Assembly (NCBI GenBank): GCA_017303895.1
Contig: JAFLBF010000001.1
Coordinates: forward strand, 434,001 to 498,000
DNA: 64,000 bases
Source: Bacteroidota bacterium
GTDB lineage: Bacteria; Bacteroidota; Bacteroidia; 2-12-FULL-35-15
Direction: 5' to 3'
Part shown: positions 19,194-30,100 of the stretch, piece by piece
Layout of the letters: every line of letters begins with the position of its first letter
How positions within the stretch are numbered: the first letter of the stretch is position 1
Notes under the pieces: model-generated
Database searches by the model: none
What the model was told of the DNA's origin: nothing
Seen by the model: the letters and a program-made list of their open reading frames with translations, nothing else
Position numbers and translations under genes: made by a program

Positions 19194-20363
19194 TTATTTC
19201 GATTTTTCTATCGCTTGTTCTATATCCGCAATTATATCAATAATATTTTCTAATCCAACTGAAATTCGGACCAAGCCCGGTGTAATACCAACAGATAGCC
19301 TTTCTTCTTCGGTCAACTTTGCATGTGTTGTTGATGCAGGATGTGTAGCAATGGTTCTTGTATCTCCAAGGTTGGCTGTTAATGAACACATTTGCAATGC
19401 ATCTAAGAATTTTCTGCCCCTATCTATTCCTCCTTTTATTTCGAAAGTAACAATGCCACCACCCATGCTCATTTGTTTTTTCGCGATCTCAAACTGAGGA
19501 TGCGATAATAAAAAAGGATAACGCACTTGAAGAATATCGGGATGATTCTCCAGAAGTATCGCCAGTTTATGTGCATTCTGCGAATGGCGCTCCATTCGTA
19601 TAGCAAGTGTTTCTAAACTTTTTGAAAGTGTCCAGGCATTGAAAGGCGATAAAGAAGGACCGGTGCTTCTACAAAAAGTATAGATCTCTTTGATCAATTC
19701 TTTTTTACCAACCACAACTCCTCCTAAAACACGTCCCTGTCCATCAATATATTTGGTGGCTGAATGTGTAACGATGTGTGCCCCAAATTCAATAGGACGT
19801 TGTATGAATGGTGTTGCAAAACAATTATCGACATTTAAAATAACCTTGTGTTTGTTCGTTAATTTTCCCAACCATTCCAGATCAATGATGTCCAATCCCG
19901 GATTAGAAGGCGTTTCCACAAAGACCATCTTTGTATTTTTTTGGATAAGGCCCTCCCATGTTTCCGGCTTGTTCACATCAGCATAGGTATGTTCAATGCC
20001 GTACTTCGGTAGTATCTTCGACAACACCGTATGTGTTGATCCAAAGATGGAGCTTGATGCTAGAATATGATCGCCACTTTTTAGCAAAGCCATGAAGCTT
20101 GCAAAGATAGCCGACATGCCCGATGCAGTTGCATAGCCCGCCTCTGCGCCTTCCAACAAACACATTTTATCTACCAGCTCTGTTGAATTGGGATTGCTAA
20201 AACGACTGTAAATATTGCCTTCCAGCTCATCAGCAAACATTGCACGCATTTGTTCTGCATCATCAAATGTAAAACTCGATGTTAAATACATTGGAACAGA
20301 GTGTTCTCTGTTATCTGTTCTACCCGCCTGTGTCCGGATAGCATTGGTCTCCATTTTTTTCAT
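19194..20363 (-). CDS. metZ: Cys/Met-metabolism PLP enzyme, O-succinyl/O-acetylhomoserine sulfhydrylase (MetZ-type)
   Basis: 389 residues of the Cys/Met metabolism PLP-dependent family. The PLP lysine lies in SATKYIDGQGRVLGG (about residue 205). The SSIFGSTH phosphate-contact loop and the substrate-side motif VETPSNPGLD are present. With metX encoded nearby, the likely reaction is O-acyl-homoserine plus sulfide to homocysteine. A cystathionine synthase or methionine gamma-lyase role cannot be excluded by sequence alone. Two starts are possible (ATG 20363 and ATG 20354). It follows the OsmC-family gene by six bases, in an operon reading away from metX. Confidence 0.88.
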   Translation of the reverse strand: MKKMETNAIRTQAGRTDNREHSVPMYLTSSFTFDDAEQMRAMFADELEGNIYSRFSNPNSTELVDKMCLLEGAEAGYATASGMSAIFASFMALLKSGDHILASSSIFGSTHTVLSKILPKYGIEHTYADVNKPETWEGLIQKNTKMVFVETPSNPGLDIIDLEWLGKLTNKHKVILNVDNCFATPFIQRPIEFGAHIVTHSATKYIDGQGRVLGGVVVGKKELIKEIYTFCRSTGPSLSPFNAWTLSKSLETLAIRMERHSQNAHKLAILLENHPDILQVRYPFLLSHPQFEIAKKQMSMGGGIVTFEIKGGIDRGRKFLDALQMCSLTANLGDTRTIATHPASTTHAKLTEEERLSVGITPGLVRISVGLENIIDIIADIEQAIEKSK

Positions 20364-20369
20364 GCTTCA

Positions 20370-20789
20370 CTATTCGTTTACTGATACTTTATAGGTAATG
20401 TTTGCTCCTGCCAATTCCAGCGTTTTGGAAACAGAACAATATTTGTCCATTGATAACTGAACGGCACGTTCGGCTTTTTCTTTATCTACTTGTCCTTTTA
20501 ATTTAAAATGAACGATCACCGTTTTCCACAAGGATGGCTCCTTGCCTTCTTCACGCTCTCCTTCAATACTGATCTGAAAATCATCGATCATCTGCTTTTG
20601 TTTTTTTAAGATCAACACGATATCAATCGCGCTACAACCTCCTAAACCCATCAGCAACATTTGCATAGGTCGAACACCTTTATTGTGACCACCAATGTTT
20701 TCACCCGCATCCATGTGCGCAACATTTCCTGTTTCGCTGATCGCTTCAAAATGAAACGCATCATCCAATCGTTTTAGTTCTATTTTCAT
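20370..20789 (-). CDS. OsmC family peroxiredoxin-like protein
   Basis: 139 residues with the two redox cysteines of the OsmC/Ohr fold, in GLGGCSAID (about 52) and DKYCSVS (about 117). Family members reduce organic hydroperoxides or act in sulfur chemistry. Here the gene sits immediately upstream of metZ, which fits a link to sulfur amino-acid metabolism or protection of thiols. The protein is cytoplasmic, with no signal peptide. Length is normal for the family. Confidence 0.9.
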   Translation of the reverse strand: MKIELKRLDDAFHFEAISETGNVAHMDAGENIGGHNKGVRPMQMLLMGLGGCSAIDIVLILKKQKQMIDDFQISIEGEREEGKEPSLWKTVIVHFKLKGQVDKEKAERAVQLSMDKYCSVSKTLELAGANITYKVSVNE

Positions 20790-20836
20790 ACTATTTTTCT
20801 ATAATAAAAGTCTATTCGAAATCAGTCAAAATTTTT

Positions 20837-20860
20837 GTCAGTTTGAGCGAAGTCGAGAAC
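20837..20860 (+). repeat. Dispersed intergenic repeat, minimal copy
   Basis: GTCAGTTTGAGCGAAG followed by TCGAGAAC: the two end motifs of the repeat at 4943-5000 with almost no insert. It lies in the divergent metZ/metX intergenic region. Confidence 0.65.
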
Positions 20861-20890
20861 CAAAGGTAAGTAATTGCAGGAAATTTTGTT

Positions 20891-20898
20891 TAGTTTTG
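20891..20898 (+). promoter_or_regulatory. Promoter -7 element TAGTTTTG for metX
   Basis: Perfect TAnnTTTG, ten bases before the ATG at 20909, implying a very short leader and leaving no room for a riboswitch in the metX transcript. Confidence 0.5.
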
Positions 20899-20908
20899 CG
20901 AATAGTCA

Positions 20909-21919
20909 ATGAACAAACACTTTTTCACATATCGTCAAGCATTAAAACTAGAGAACGGTCAATCTTTGTCTTCTCTGGATATTGTTTATCATACCTATGG
21001 AAAACTGAATGCGGATAAAAGCAATGTGATCTGGTTCTGTCATGCACTAACCGCCAACAGCGATGTGGCCGACTGGTGGGACTCATTAGTGGGCGAAGGA
21101 AAGACATACGACCCTAACAAACACTTTATCGTTTGTGCCAATATCATTGGATCCTGTTATGGTTCCAGCGGACCATTAACGATCGATCCTGCTACACAAA
21201 AACCGTATTACAGCACTTTCCCTATCATTACAATACGCGATATGGTGCAGGCACACATCCTGCTCCGTAAGCATCTTGGATTAGAAAAGATCAACACCAT
21301 TGTTGGTGGATCAATGGGTGGTTACCAAGTATTGGAATGGACCTTAACAGAGCCTGCCATTTTCGATAAAATGGTTTTAGTGGCAACCAGTCCGCAAGAA
21401 TCGGCCTGGGGAATTGCCATTCATACCTCACAGCGTTTAGCGATTGAAACAGATCCAAGCTGGAAACAAATGGATCCGAAAGCCGGGGCGCAGGGCTTAA
21501 AAACAGCACGTGCCATTGGCATGCTTACGTATAGAACATATGAAGCATTTGTTCAAACACAAACAGATGAGCACATTCATAAGATCGATGATTTTAAAGC
21601 AAGTTCGTATATCAACTATCAGGGAGAAAAATTGGTAAAACGTTTCAATGCATACAGCTATTGGTTACTAACCAAAGCAATGGATTCCCACAACATTGGA
21701 CGCAATAGAGGATGCGTGATAGAAGCATTGAATAGTATCAAGATCAAAACCATTATCATTGGTATCAGCAGCGATCATCTTTGTCCTGTTGCCGAACAAA
21801 AATTCATGGCGCAGCATATTCCTAATTCACATTTTGTAGAAATCGATTCTCCTTACGGACACGATGGTTTCTTGATAGAAGGAAAGCTTATTGGGGAAGC
21901 GATTGAAAAGTTTAGTTAG
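20909..21919 (+). CDS. metX: Homoserine O-acetyltransferase
   Basis: 336 residues of the alpha/beta-hydrolase MetX family. The nucleophile Ser lies in GGSMGGYQ (about 136), the acid in ISSDHLCP (about 288) and the histidine in YGHDGFLIE (about 318). It transfers acetyl from acetyl-CoA to homoserine, making the substrate for the sulfhydrylase encoded divergently at 19194-20363. The Met-X signature GSCYGSSGP (about 83) is present. The 3' end overlaps the convergent phosphatase gene by 8 bases. An acetyl/succinyl specificity switch cannot be excluded. Confidence 0.94.
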   Translation: MNKHFFTYRQALKLENGQSLSSLDIVYHTYGKLNADKSNVIWFCHALTANSDVADWWDSLVGEGKTYDPNKHFIVCANIIGSCYGSSGPLTIDPATQKPYYSTFPIITIRDMVQAHILLRKHLGLEKINTIVGGSMGGYQVLEWTLTEPAIFDKMVLVATSPQESAWGIAIHTSQRLAIETDPSWKQMDPKAGAQGLKTARAIGMLTYRTYEAFVQTQTDEHIHKIDDFKASSYINYQGEKLVKRFNAYSYWLLTKAMDSHNIGRNRGCVIEALNSIKIKTIIIGISSDHLCPVAEQKFMAQHIPNSHFVEIDSPYGHDGFLIEGKLIGEAIEKFS

Positions 21920-22412
21920 ACTCCTGTTTCTTCGGAAAATCATACAAGAACAACTCTCCTTGAGCTGACATTATTTCTTTCCAGTCTTTTATTTTAAACT
22001 GAATGCCAACAATGCCGCAAGTTGGAATATTCTCTGTAAATGGCTTGGTTAAACTGTTTGCCAATAGTGTTAATGTTGGATTGTGTGCAAAAAGCATCAA
22101 TGATCTTTTTGAATTTTCAGTTTCCGAAATAATCTTCAAATACTCCTTTTCTGTTGTTTCATACAGCCTCTGTTTTAGCTGTATGGTCTCGCAATCATAA
22201 TCCAAATTGCACGCGAAGATCAATGCGGTGCTTGTTGCACGAATAGCCGGACTGGAAATGATCTGCTCGGGAATCAATTTATTCTTTTTCAATTGTCCGC
22301 TCATAAAATGGGCATCTCTATAGCCTCTTGCATTCAACGGACGGTCGATATCAGCAAGGTTTTCATTGCCCCACTCTGATTTTGCATGACGAACAAGAAA
22401 AAGTGTCTTCAT
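21912..22412 (-). CDS. SixA-type histidine phosphatase
   Basis: 166 residues. It starts with the phosphoglycerate-mutase-superfamily motif FLVRHAKSEW (RHxKSxW is the SixA form), followed by RPLNARG and SSPAIRATSTA, with the second catalytic His in FAHNPTLT. SixA-like enzymes remove phosphate from histidine of phosphorelay proteins. The substrate here is unknown. The gene is convergent with metX (8-base overlap) and divergent from the nuclease gene at 22445, leaving only 32 bases for both promoters. Confidence 0.88.
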   Translation of the reverse strand: MKTLFLVRHAKSEWGNENLADIDRPLNARGYRDAHFMSGQLKKNKLIPEQIISSPAIRATSTALIFACNLDYDCETIQLKQRLYETTEKEYLKIISETENSKRSLMLFAHNPTLTLLANSLTKPFTENIPTCGIVGIQFKIKDWKEIMSAQGELFLYDFPKKQESN

Positions 22413-22444
22413 TTTGTTTTATATTTACTTCTCATAAAGATACT

Positions 22445-23230
22445 ATGTTTTTGAGAATTATTTTTCTGTTGGTCCTTGGTTTTATTTCTTTAGGAATACA
22501 GACTCCATCTGCCTTAGAAAAACCAAAAGACAGTGAGCCTCCTAAAAATTTTCAGATCACTTTTTATCCGAAAAAAAACAAGAAAGATATTATTGTAAAG
22601 CACACCGCATTTGCTCTTTGTTATTCCGAAACCCACGAACAGGCGAAATGGGTTGCTTACCGTTTAACATCTGACATGTGTAAGAACAATGAAGAAGAAC
22701 GGACCGATAACTTTAGAGAGGATCTACTTGTAAAAACCGGCTCTGCCACTCCCGATGATTACAAGGGAAGCGGTTATGATCGCGGACACCTCTGCCCTGC
22801 CGGTGATATGGCCTGGAGTGATGTTACCATGAGTGAATCATTCCTGATGAGCAATATGAGTCCGCAAGAACCAAAGTTCAACCGCGGCATCTGGAAAAAA
22901 TTGGAGACGAAAGTGCGCGACTGGGCACAAACAAATGAAGAGCTGTATGTGGTTACAGCAGGTGTTTTAGAAGAGGGACTAAAAACGATCGGAGAAAACA
23001 AAGTGAGCGTTCCTTACTATTATTATAAGGTCATTTTAGATGTCAAACTTCCCGAATACAAAGCCATTGCCTTTTTATTACCGAATGAAGGAAGCAAAAA
23101 AGATATTTTTGAATATGCGGTAAGCATTGATTCTATAGAGCGTTTAACCGGAATTAACTTTTTTTATAATCTCCCCGACAAATTGGAGAACAATTTAGAG
23201 TCGCAAATTGACGTTAACAAATGGCATTAA
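22445..23230 (+). CDS. Secreted DNA/RNA non-specific endonuclease (NUC1/ββα-Me family)
   Basis: 261 residues from ATG 22445, chosen because it begins the signal peptide MFLRIIFLLVLGF. The open frame extends upstream to 22328 but that part lies inside the opposite gene. The catalytic motif reads YDRGHLCPAGDM, the DRGH motif with catalytic His at about 109. The metal Asn and conserved Glu follow in NRGIWKKLE (about 145-153). Such Serratia-type nucleases cut DNA and RNA outside the cytoplasm for nutrient scavenging or defence. The downstream SIMPL-domain gene starts 20 bases after the stop and may be co-expressed. Confidence 0.9.
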   Translation: MFLRIIFLLVLGFISLGIQTPSALEKPKDSEPPKNFQITFYPKKNKKDIIVKHTAFALCYSETHEQAKWVAYRLTSDMCKNNEEERTDNFREDLLVKTGSATPDDYKGSGYDRGHLCPAGDMAWSDVTMSESFLMSNMSPQEPKFNRGIWKKLETKVRDWAQTNEELYVVTAGVLEEGLKTIGENKVSVPYYYYKVILDVKLPEYKAIAFLLPNEGSKKDIFEYAVSIDSIERLTGINFFYNLPDKLENNLESQIDVNKWH

Positions 23231-23250
23231 ACAAAATAAAATCCTATCCT

Positions 23251-23997
23251 ATGAAAAAAGCACTTTTACTTTTATCGGCTGTTCTTTTGTTTACACAAAC
23301 AAACACCGCACAAACAACAGGCAAACAAGAGAACACGATCAAAGTGGTTGGCACTGCCGAAATGGAGATCGTTCCCGATGAGATCTACATGTCGATCACA
23401 TTAAGAGAATACACCAAAGACAAAAAGAAATTTACCATCGAAGAGCTGGAAAAGAATTTGGTCAACTACATTGAGAAAGTAGCGACAACCGATAAAAAAG
23501 ATATCAAGATGGATAACATGAATGCTTATATCTTGAGCATGAAACGAAAAAACAAAGATGAGATCATCAGCAAAAGCTATGATGTGAAATTTAAAAATGC
23601 GCAACAGGTATATCTTGTTTATGCTGCTATGGACTCATTAGGAATTACAAGAGCAGCCATAACCAAATACTCCCACAGCAAAATGGATGAATACAAAAAA
23701 CAAATTAAGATCAACGCCATAAAAGCTGCTAAAGAAAAAGCAAATTACTTGTGTGAAGCCATTGGCGAAAAAGCAGGAAAAGCAGTACAAATAACAGAGT
23801 CAAGTGGTTTTGTTTCTATTGATGATGGCATTCATGATAATAACCGATATAGAAATTCAATGTCAAACAGTATGGCGCAATATCGTGTAAGTTATATGCT
23901 GGAGGAGGATGGTAAAGTATCGGGTAACGATGAAACGATTGGCGATAAAACCATAAAGCTAAGTTATAGTATTGATGCCGAATTTTTAATACAGTAA
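23251..23997 (+). CDS. Secreted SIMPL-domain (DUF541) protein
   Basis: 248 residues from ATG 23251, the first residue of the signal peptide MKKALLLLSAVLLFTQ. An in-frame ATG at 23221 would overlap the previous stop. The start of the SIMPL domain reads IKVVGTAEMEIVPDEIYMSI and the helical part is AIKAAKEKANYL. Members are periplasmic or outer-membrane associated, with proposed roles in oxidative stress and membrane integrity; the biochemical activity is unknown. A perfect terminator follows. Confidence 0.88.
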   Translation: MKKALLLLSAVLLFTQTNTAQTTGKQENTIKVVGTAEMEIVPDEIYMSITLREYTKDKKKFTIEELEKNLVNYIEKVATTDKKDIKMDNMNAYILSMKRKNKDEIISKSYDVKFKNAQQVYLVYAAMDSLGITRAAITKYSHSKMDEYKKQIKINAIKAAKEKANYLCEAIGEKAGKAVQITESSGFVSIDDGIHDNNRYRNSMSNSMAQYRVSYMLEEDGKVSGNDETIGDKTIKLSYSIDAEFLIQ

Positions 23998-24004
23998 CAA
24001 ACAG

Positions 24005-24036
24005 AAGGCTGATATGAAAAATATCAGCCTTTTTTA
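24005..24036 (+). terminator. Rho-independent terminator
   Basis: AAGGCTGATAT (24005-24015) pairs with ATATCAGCCTT (24021-24031) around GAAAA, followed by T residues. Confidence 0.9.
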
Positions 24037-24051
24037 TTTGACTTTTTTTCT

Positions 24052-24059
24052 TACTTTTG
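24052..24059 (+). promoter_or_regulatory. Promoter -7 element TACTTTTG for the PKD-repeat gene
   Basis: Perfect TAnnTTTG, 50 bases before the GTG start at 24109, directly after the preceding terminator. Confidence 0.55.
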
Positions 24060-24108
24060 ATAGCTATTCTCTGCAACGGATCAACAGGAAATAGCATCTA
24101 TATCAAAG

Positions 24109-27100
24109 GTGCACCATACAAAACATACATTTTTTAAAATTAGCCTCCGGTTATTACTAACCCTTGCTTTTGTTTTTGTATTAAAGGGGACCTTTGCCAA
24201 TTGTGTCAATATCAACGCATCCTTTACTACCTCTCAAACACTGATCTGTGGTCCGGGTGCTACCAGTATCAGTTTTGTAAACACCAGCACCGGACCCGAT
24301 GCTGCGACAGTAAATTATTCATGGTATCTGAACGGAGTATTTTTCGACAATACAAGCGGCTTATCAGCACCCAATAACTCAACCATTTCGACTGTTGGTA
24401 CCTACAACTATATGCTGATCGCTTTCGACCCTTCTGTTCCTTGTCGCGATACCGCTATTGTACAGGTGATCATCCGTCCTACCCCAAATGCCTCTTTTAC
24501 ATTTACTCCTAACAATCAGTGTGCTGAAACTACGATTGCCTTTACCAACACCTCCACAGGAACAGGTGCATTCACCACCTACGCCTGGAATTTCGGGGAT
24601 GCCGGAACATCTACTTCGCCTAGCCCAACACATGTTTACACAACTGGCGGAACATATAATGTCAGCTTAACGATCAGCAATGGAACCGGTTGTACAAGTA
24701 CATTCAACACCACTGTTACGGTTCTTCCTCGTCCGGTTGCCAATATTGCAGGCGATGATGGCGATGGTGATACACAATATTGTTTAAGTCCGGTTGATAC
24801 CACTTCAATTGAAACGGTCTCTTTTTTCAACTTCACCACCGGGGCGGTTTCCTACAGCTGGAACTTTGGAGATGGAAGTCCAGTGGTTAACACAGCATCA
24901 ACGGCAACACTTACACATACCTACACCAGTTATGGCACCTACACGGTGACTATGGTGGCAACAGGAGCAAACGGTTGTACCACCACCACCACGCTGGCTG
25001 TTGTTTTCGATAAATTCGTTTCTGCTTCGTTCAGTGTTCCTTTGCTTCAATTTTCGGGATGTGCACCACATACGGTTTCACCTGTAAATGCCTCACAAAA
25101 TGCCGATACATACGTTTGGAATTTCGGTGATGGAACGCCTCCTGTTACTACAACAAGTCCCATTCCCCCATCACATACCTACACTGTTGGTGGTTCTTAC
25201 ACCATCTCGGTAGTTGCAGCCAATAGTTGTAATTCATCCAATGCTACCGTTGGCCCGATCACCGTTGTTGGTGCTCCTATACCTAACTTTACAGCCACAC
25301 CTACATTAGGCTGTTCACCTCAAACCGTTACATTTGGAAATACCACAACCGGAGCATCACCGGTAAATAATTACTATTGGAATTTTGGAAATGGCAATAC
25401 AATCAATGGCGTACGTTTCCCTCCACCACAAGTATATACACAAGGTACCTGGACCATTATGATGGTAACAGGAAATGCTTGTGGAACCGACACCATGTTC
25501 CGGACGATCGTTGTAGATACCATACCAACAGCATTGATGACCGCCACACCTTTAGAGGGTTGTACGCCTCTTACGGTTGCTACAACCAACACTTCTACAG
25601 GGGGTAATCTTTCCTATCAATGGTATATTGACGGAGTATTAACTTATACAACAGCAACGATCCCTAACCAGACATTTACGGCACCTGCAGGAAACGCTCC
25701 GGTAAATCATACGATTCGTTTAATCGTTTCGAATCATTGCGGATCTGACGATACCATTGTTACCATTGTGGTTCATCCGCTTGTTCAAGCAATTGTGAGT
25801 CCGCTAACAAGCACCATTTGCGAAGGATCAAGCGTTACATTCACTCAATCTTCGTTGGGTGATCAGCTCACCTATCTATGGGACTTCGGCAATGGCAACA
25901 CTTCTACTGCTGCTGCTCCACCCGCCCAAACTTATCCTGTAGCAGGAAACTATACCATATTACTTACGGTTACCGGTTATTGCGGAACAGATACTGCCAC
26001 CGCTTTTGTGCATGTAAATCCTATTCCTGTAGCACCAACAGCTCCGGGAACAAGCATTTGTGCAGGAAGCACCGCCACCCTAACTGCCACCGCACCGGGT
26101 GGTACCTATCAATGGTACAATGCACCAACAGCGGGGACGCTTTTACAAACGGGGGGTAGCTATACTACACCGGCATTGACGGACACAACCGACTTTTATG
26201 TTCAGACAACGGTACTGGGTTGTACAAGCCCAAGAACGGTCGTTACAGTTATAGTAAATCCCACTCCGGTTGCTCCTACAGCAGTGGGAACAACAATTTG
26301 TGCTGGCGACTCTGCAACATTAAATGCTACCGCCCCGGGCGGAACGTATGAATGGTACAATGCTGCAAGTGGAGGTACACTCTTACAAACAGGAGCCAGC
26401 TATACCACACCTCCACTTTTAACAAGCACCACCTATTACGTTCAAAGCACTGCTGCAGGTTGCACAAGTCCACGTACAGCAGTAACAGTGACCGTTAATC
26501 CAACTCCTGCTGCACCAACAGTTGCACCGGGTGTAATCTGTGAAGGAGGAAGCACAACACTCACTGCCACCGCACCGGGTGGAACGTATACCTGGTATGA
26601 TTCCATAAGCGGAGGAACACTATTAAATACAGGCAACACCTTTACTACACCTGTTCTAACAAACAATACAACCTATTATGTACAATTCACGATTGCGGGT
26701 TGTCCGGGACCAATGAGTCCGGTTCTTGTAACTGTTAATCCATATCCTGTTGCAGATATTGTTCCTGATGTAAACAGTGGTTGCCAGGGCTTAGTGGTAA
26801 ACTTCAATAACAATTCTACCTTAGGCGGAACTTATAGCTGGAACTTTGCAGGAGCAACACCGGCCACATCAACCGCATACAGTCCGGCACCAATAACATT
26901 TAATGCTGCAGGCAATAATTTAGTTTATCTGGTAGTAACAGTTGCAGGCTGTACAAGCAACGACAGTGCAACGATCAGTATTGCTCCATTGCCTGTACCG
27001 GCATTTACGATCAGCCCGGCAAGTGGCTGCTCTCCTGTTACAAGTAGTTTCAACAACACGAGTGTTGTTACTGCCGGTGATACTTATTTCTGGAATTTTG

Positions 27101-30100
27101 ATAATGGAAACACGTCCACACTTCAAAACCCTGGTCCTGAAACATACACCACAAGCGGTGTTGACAGTATTTATACGGTTCAGCTGATCATTGCTGCTGC
27201 CAATGGATGCAGCGATAGTACCACCCAAACAGTTACCGTACATGCAAATCCGGTTGCCCTCTTCACACCGAGCGCTGATACTGTTTGTGCAAACACAGCG
27301 ATCACATTTTCTAATAACTCAACCGGAGCTACAACATACAGCTGGAACTTTGGTGATGCCGGCACATCCACATTAACGAACCCTACACATACATATCCGG
27401 CACCGGACAACTATACCGTTCAACTGATTGCTTCTTCGGCTTTTGCCTGCGTGGATACAACCGAACTAATGATCGTGGTAGATAGTGTGCCTGTTGCAGC
27501 TTTTACCAATACAACAGAATGTGTGGGAGTAGCCACCCAATTTACCAATACTGCACAAGGCAGCATTGTTTCCTGGAGCTGGAATTTTGGTGACGGATCA
27601 CCGCTGGATACGAATCCCAATCCAAGTCATAGTTACGCATCCAATGGCACCTACAGTGTTTCACTAACGGTAACAAACAGCTTTGGTTGTACAAACACTG
27701 TTACACAAAATGTGATCGTGAATGCTGTTCCCGTTGCTGCATTTAATAGCACCACTGCTTGCCTCGGACAAAACACCAATTTTACAGATATCACTAGTGG
27801 CACACCAATTGGCTGGACCTGGGATTTTGGAGATGGAAGTCCTGCAAACAACACACAAAACCCAACACATGTGTATGCAACGGATGGTACTTTTAATGTG
27901 ACACTCGTAGCCTTTGGAGGCAGTGGCTGCTCCGATACTATTACTGCTAACGTTATTGTAAATCCTATTCCGACAGCGAACTTCAGCACCTCCGATGTAT
28001 GTACGAACGATACGATGTTCTTTACAAGTACCTCTACGGGTGCACCCGATACATTTGTTTGGGATTTCGGTGATGGTTTTTCCGATACAGGAAACAACAC
28101 CTCCACAAACCATGTTTATAATACCGCAGGAACATACAATGTTGTTTTAACTGTTGGCTATGGCGCAAGCGGCTGTACAAACACTACTACCATAGCCGTT
28201 TCTGCATTTCCTCTTACTGTTCCCAACTTTACATCTACCACACCTTGTATGAATGTGGCTACCACATTTACAGACGCAACAACAAATACACCTGTTCAGT
28301 GGACTTGGGATTTTGGAGATGGCAGCCCGCTCGATAATTCACAAAATCCATCACACACCTACGCAACAGATGGATTGTATCCTGTTACACTTATTACAGA
28401 AAATGTTTTTGGCTGCCGTGATTCTATTTCTATAGATGCAACTGTTAATCCACTTCCTGTCGCTGCATTCTCATTTGATACGGTGTGTTTGAATACTGCT
28501 ACCACTTTTACCGATCAATCAACAAGTGCTGTAGGCTGGAGTTGGGACTTTGGCGATGGTGCTACCAGCACCAATAACTCACCAACACATACTTACGCTT
28601 TGGATGGAACCTATACTGTTACACTGATCGTTAGCAATGTTTTCGGCTGTACTGATACGATCACGCATTCCATTATTGTTCATCCTAATCCCGTTTCTGC
28701 ATTTACGGCAAACACTGCTTGCCATACCTATGCTACAAACTTCACAGACAATTCAACTGCTGCTGTTTCATGGGAATGGGATCTGGGCGATGCATCACCA
28801 TTGAATGCCAATCAATCGCCATCCTACATTTATGCAAATCCCGGAAACTATAGCGTTTCATTATTGGTAACAAATATTTTTGGCTGTACGAATTCCTCAT
28901 CGCAAACAATAACTGTTCTGCCACAGCCGGTTGCCGATTTCAGCTACAGCATTGCATGTGCGCGTCAGGCAGTGAACTTTACTGATCTCACAACTGTTTC
29001 AAGTCCGGTTTCCTGGAGCTGGGATTTCGGAGATGGATCTCCTGCTGATAACAACCAAAACCCATCGCATGTATATGCGCTTGGTGGAACTTACAATGTA
29101 ACACTCATTGTTAGTAATGTGGCCGGCTGTAACGATACCATTACGCAACCTGTGATCGTCAATACCGTTCCAACACCGCTGTTTACAGCAAATACAAGCT
29201 GTCAAGGAACTGTAACATCATTCACTGATCTTTCAACAGATGCTGTAGCGATCAATAACTGGTATTATGATTTTGATGATGGAAACAGTTCATTCTCTCA
29301 AAACCCAAATTACATTTATGCCGCTGCAGGAACCTATAATGTTTCGTTAACAGTAACCAACATCAATGGTTGCGACAGCACTGTTGTAATTCCTATTACA
29401 GTCAACGTGTTCCCCGATGCGATCTATTCTGTCGATACTGTTTGTGTTGGAACGCCAACCACATTCACTGATAACTCAACAGGAGCACCGACACAATGGA
29501 CCTGGAATTTTGGAGATGGCAACAATAGTACTACAGGACCTGTTACCACACATACATACGCCACTGCGGGATCATACTTAACTTCATTAACAGTATCGAG
29601 CGGAGCCGGATGTACAGACCAGGCCTTCCAGATAGTTGTTGTACGAAGCGATGTACAAGCAGGAATTGCAGCAGCAAATGCGATCTGTGAAGACAATGTG
29701 TTAAACATGACCGATGCAAGTGTTGTAACGGTTGGAACAATCCTCTCACAAACATGGGATTTTGGTGATGGCTCTCCGCTCAGCACAAGCTTAAATACAA
29801 GCCATGTATATGCCAATGCCGGCATCTATGTGATCACACATGTAGTGGTATCGGATGGTGGCTGTACCAGCACTGCTTATGATACGGTGGTGGTCAACCC
29901 TTTGCCGCTTGCTAACTTTACAACAGCCAACACCTGCCAAAATCAGGCAAGCAATTTTACAGATGCATCAAGCGGTTTGATAAATTCATGGAATTGGAAT
30001 TTTGGAGATGGCGGAACAGATACAACACAAAACCCTGCTCATGTTTATGCTACAGCAGGAAATTTTACAACAACACTTATCGTTACAACCGCTGCCGGAT

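Noticed and set aside
20790-20908. SAM riboswitch between metZ-OsmC and metX
   Set aside because: The interval has only about 120 bases, a dispersed repeat and a promoter element ten bases before metX; no riboswitch-like stems fit.
22328-22444. N-terminal extension of the nuclease
   Set aside because: The frame is open but lies mostly within the opposite phosphatase gene; the signal peptide begins at ATG 22445.
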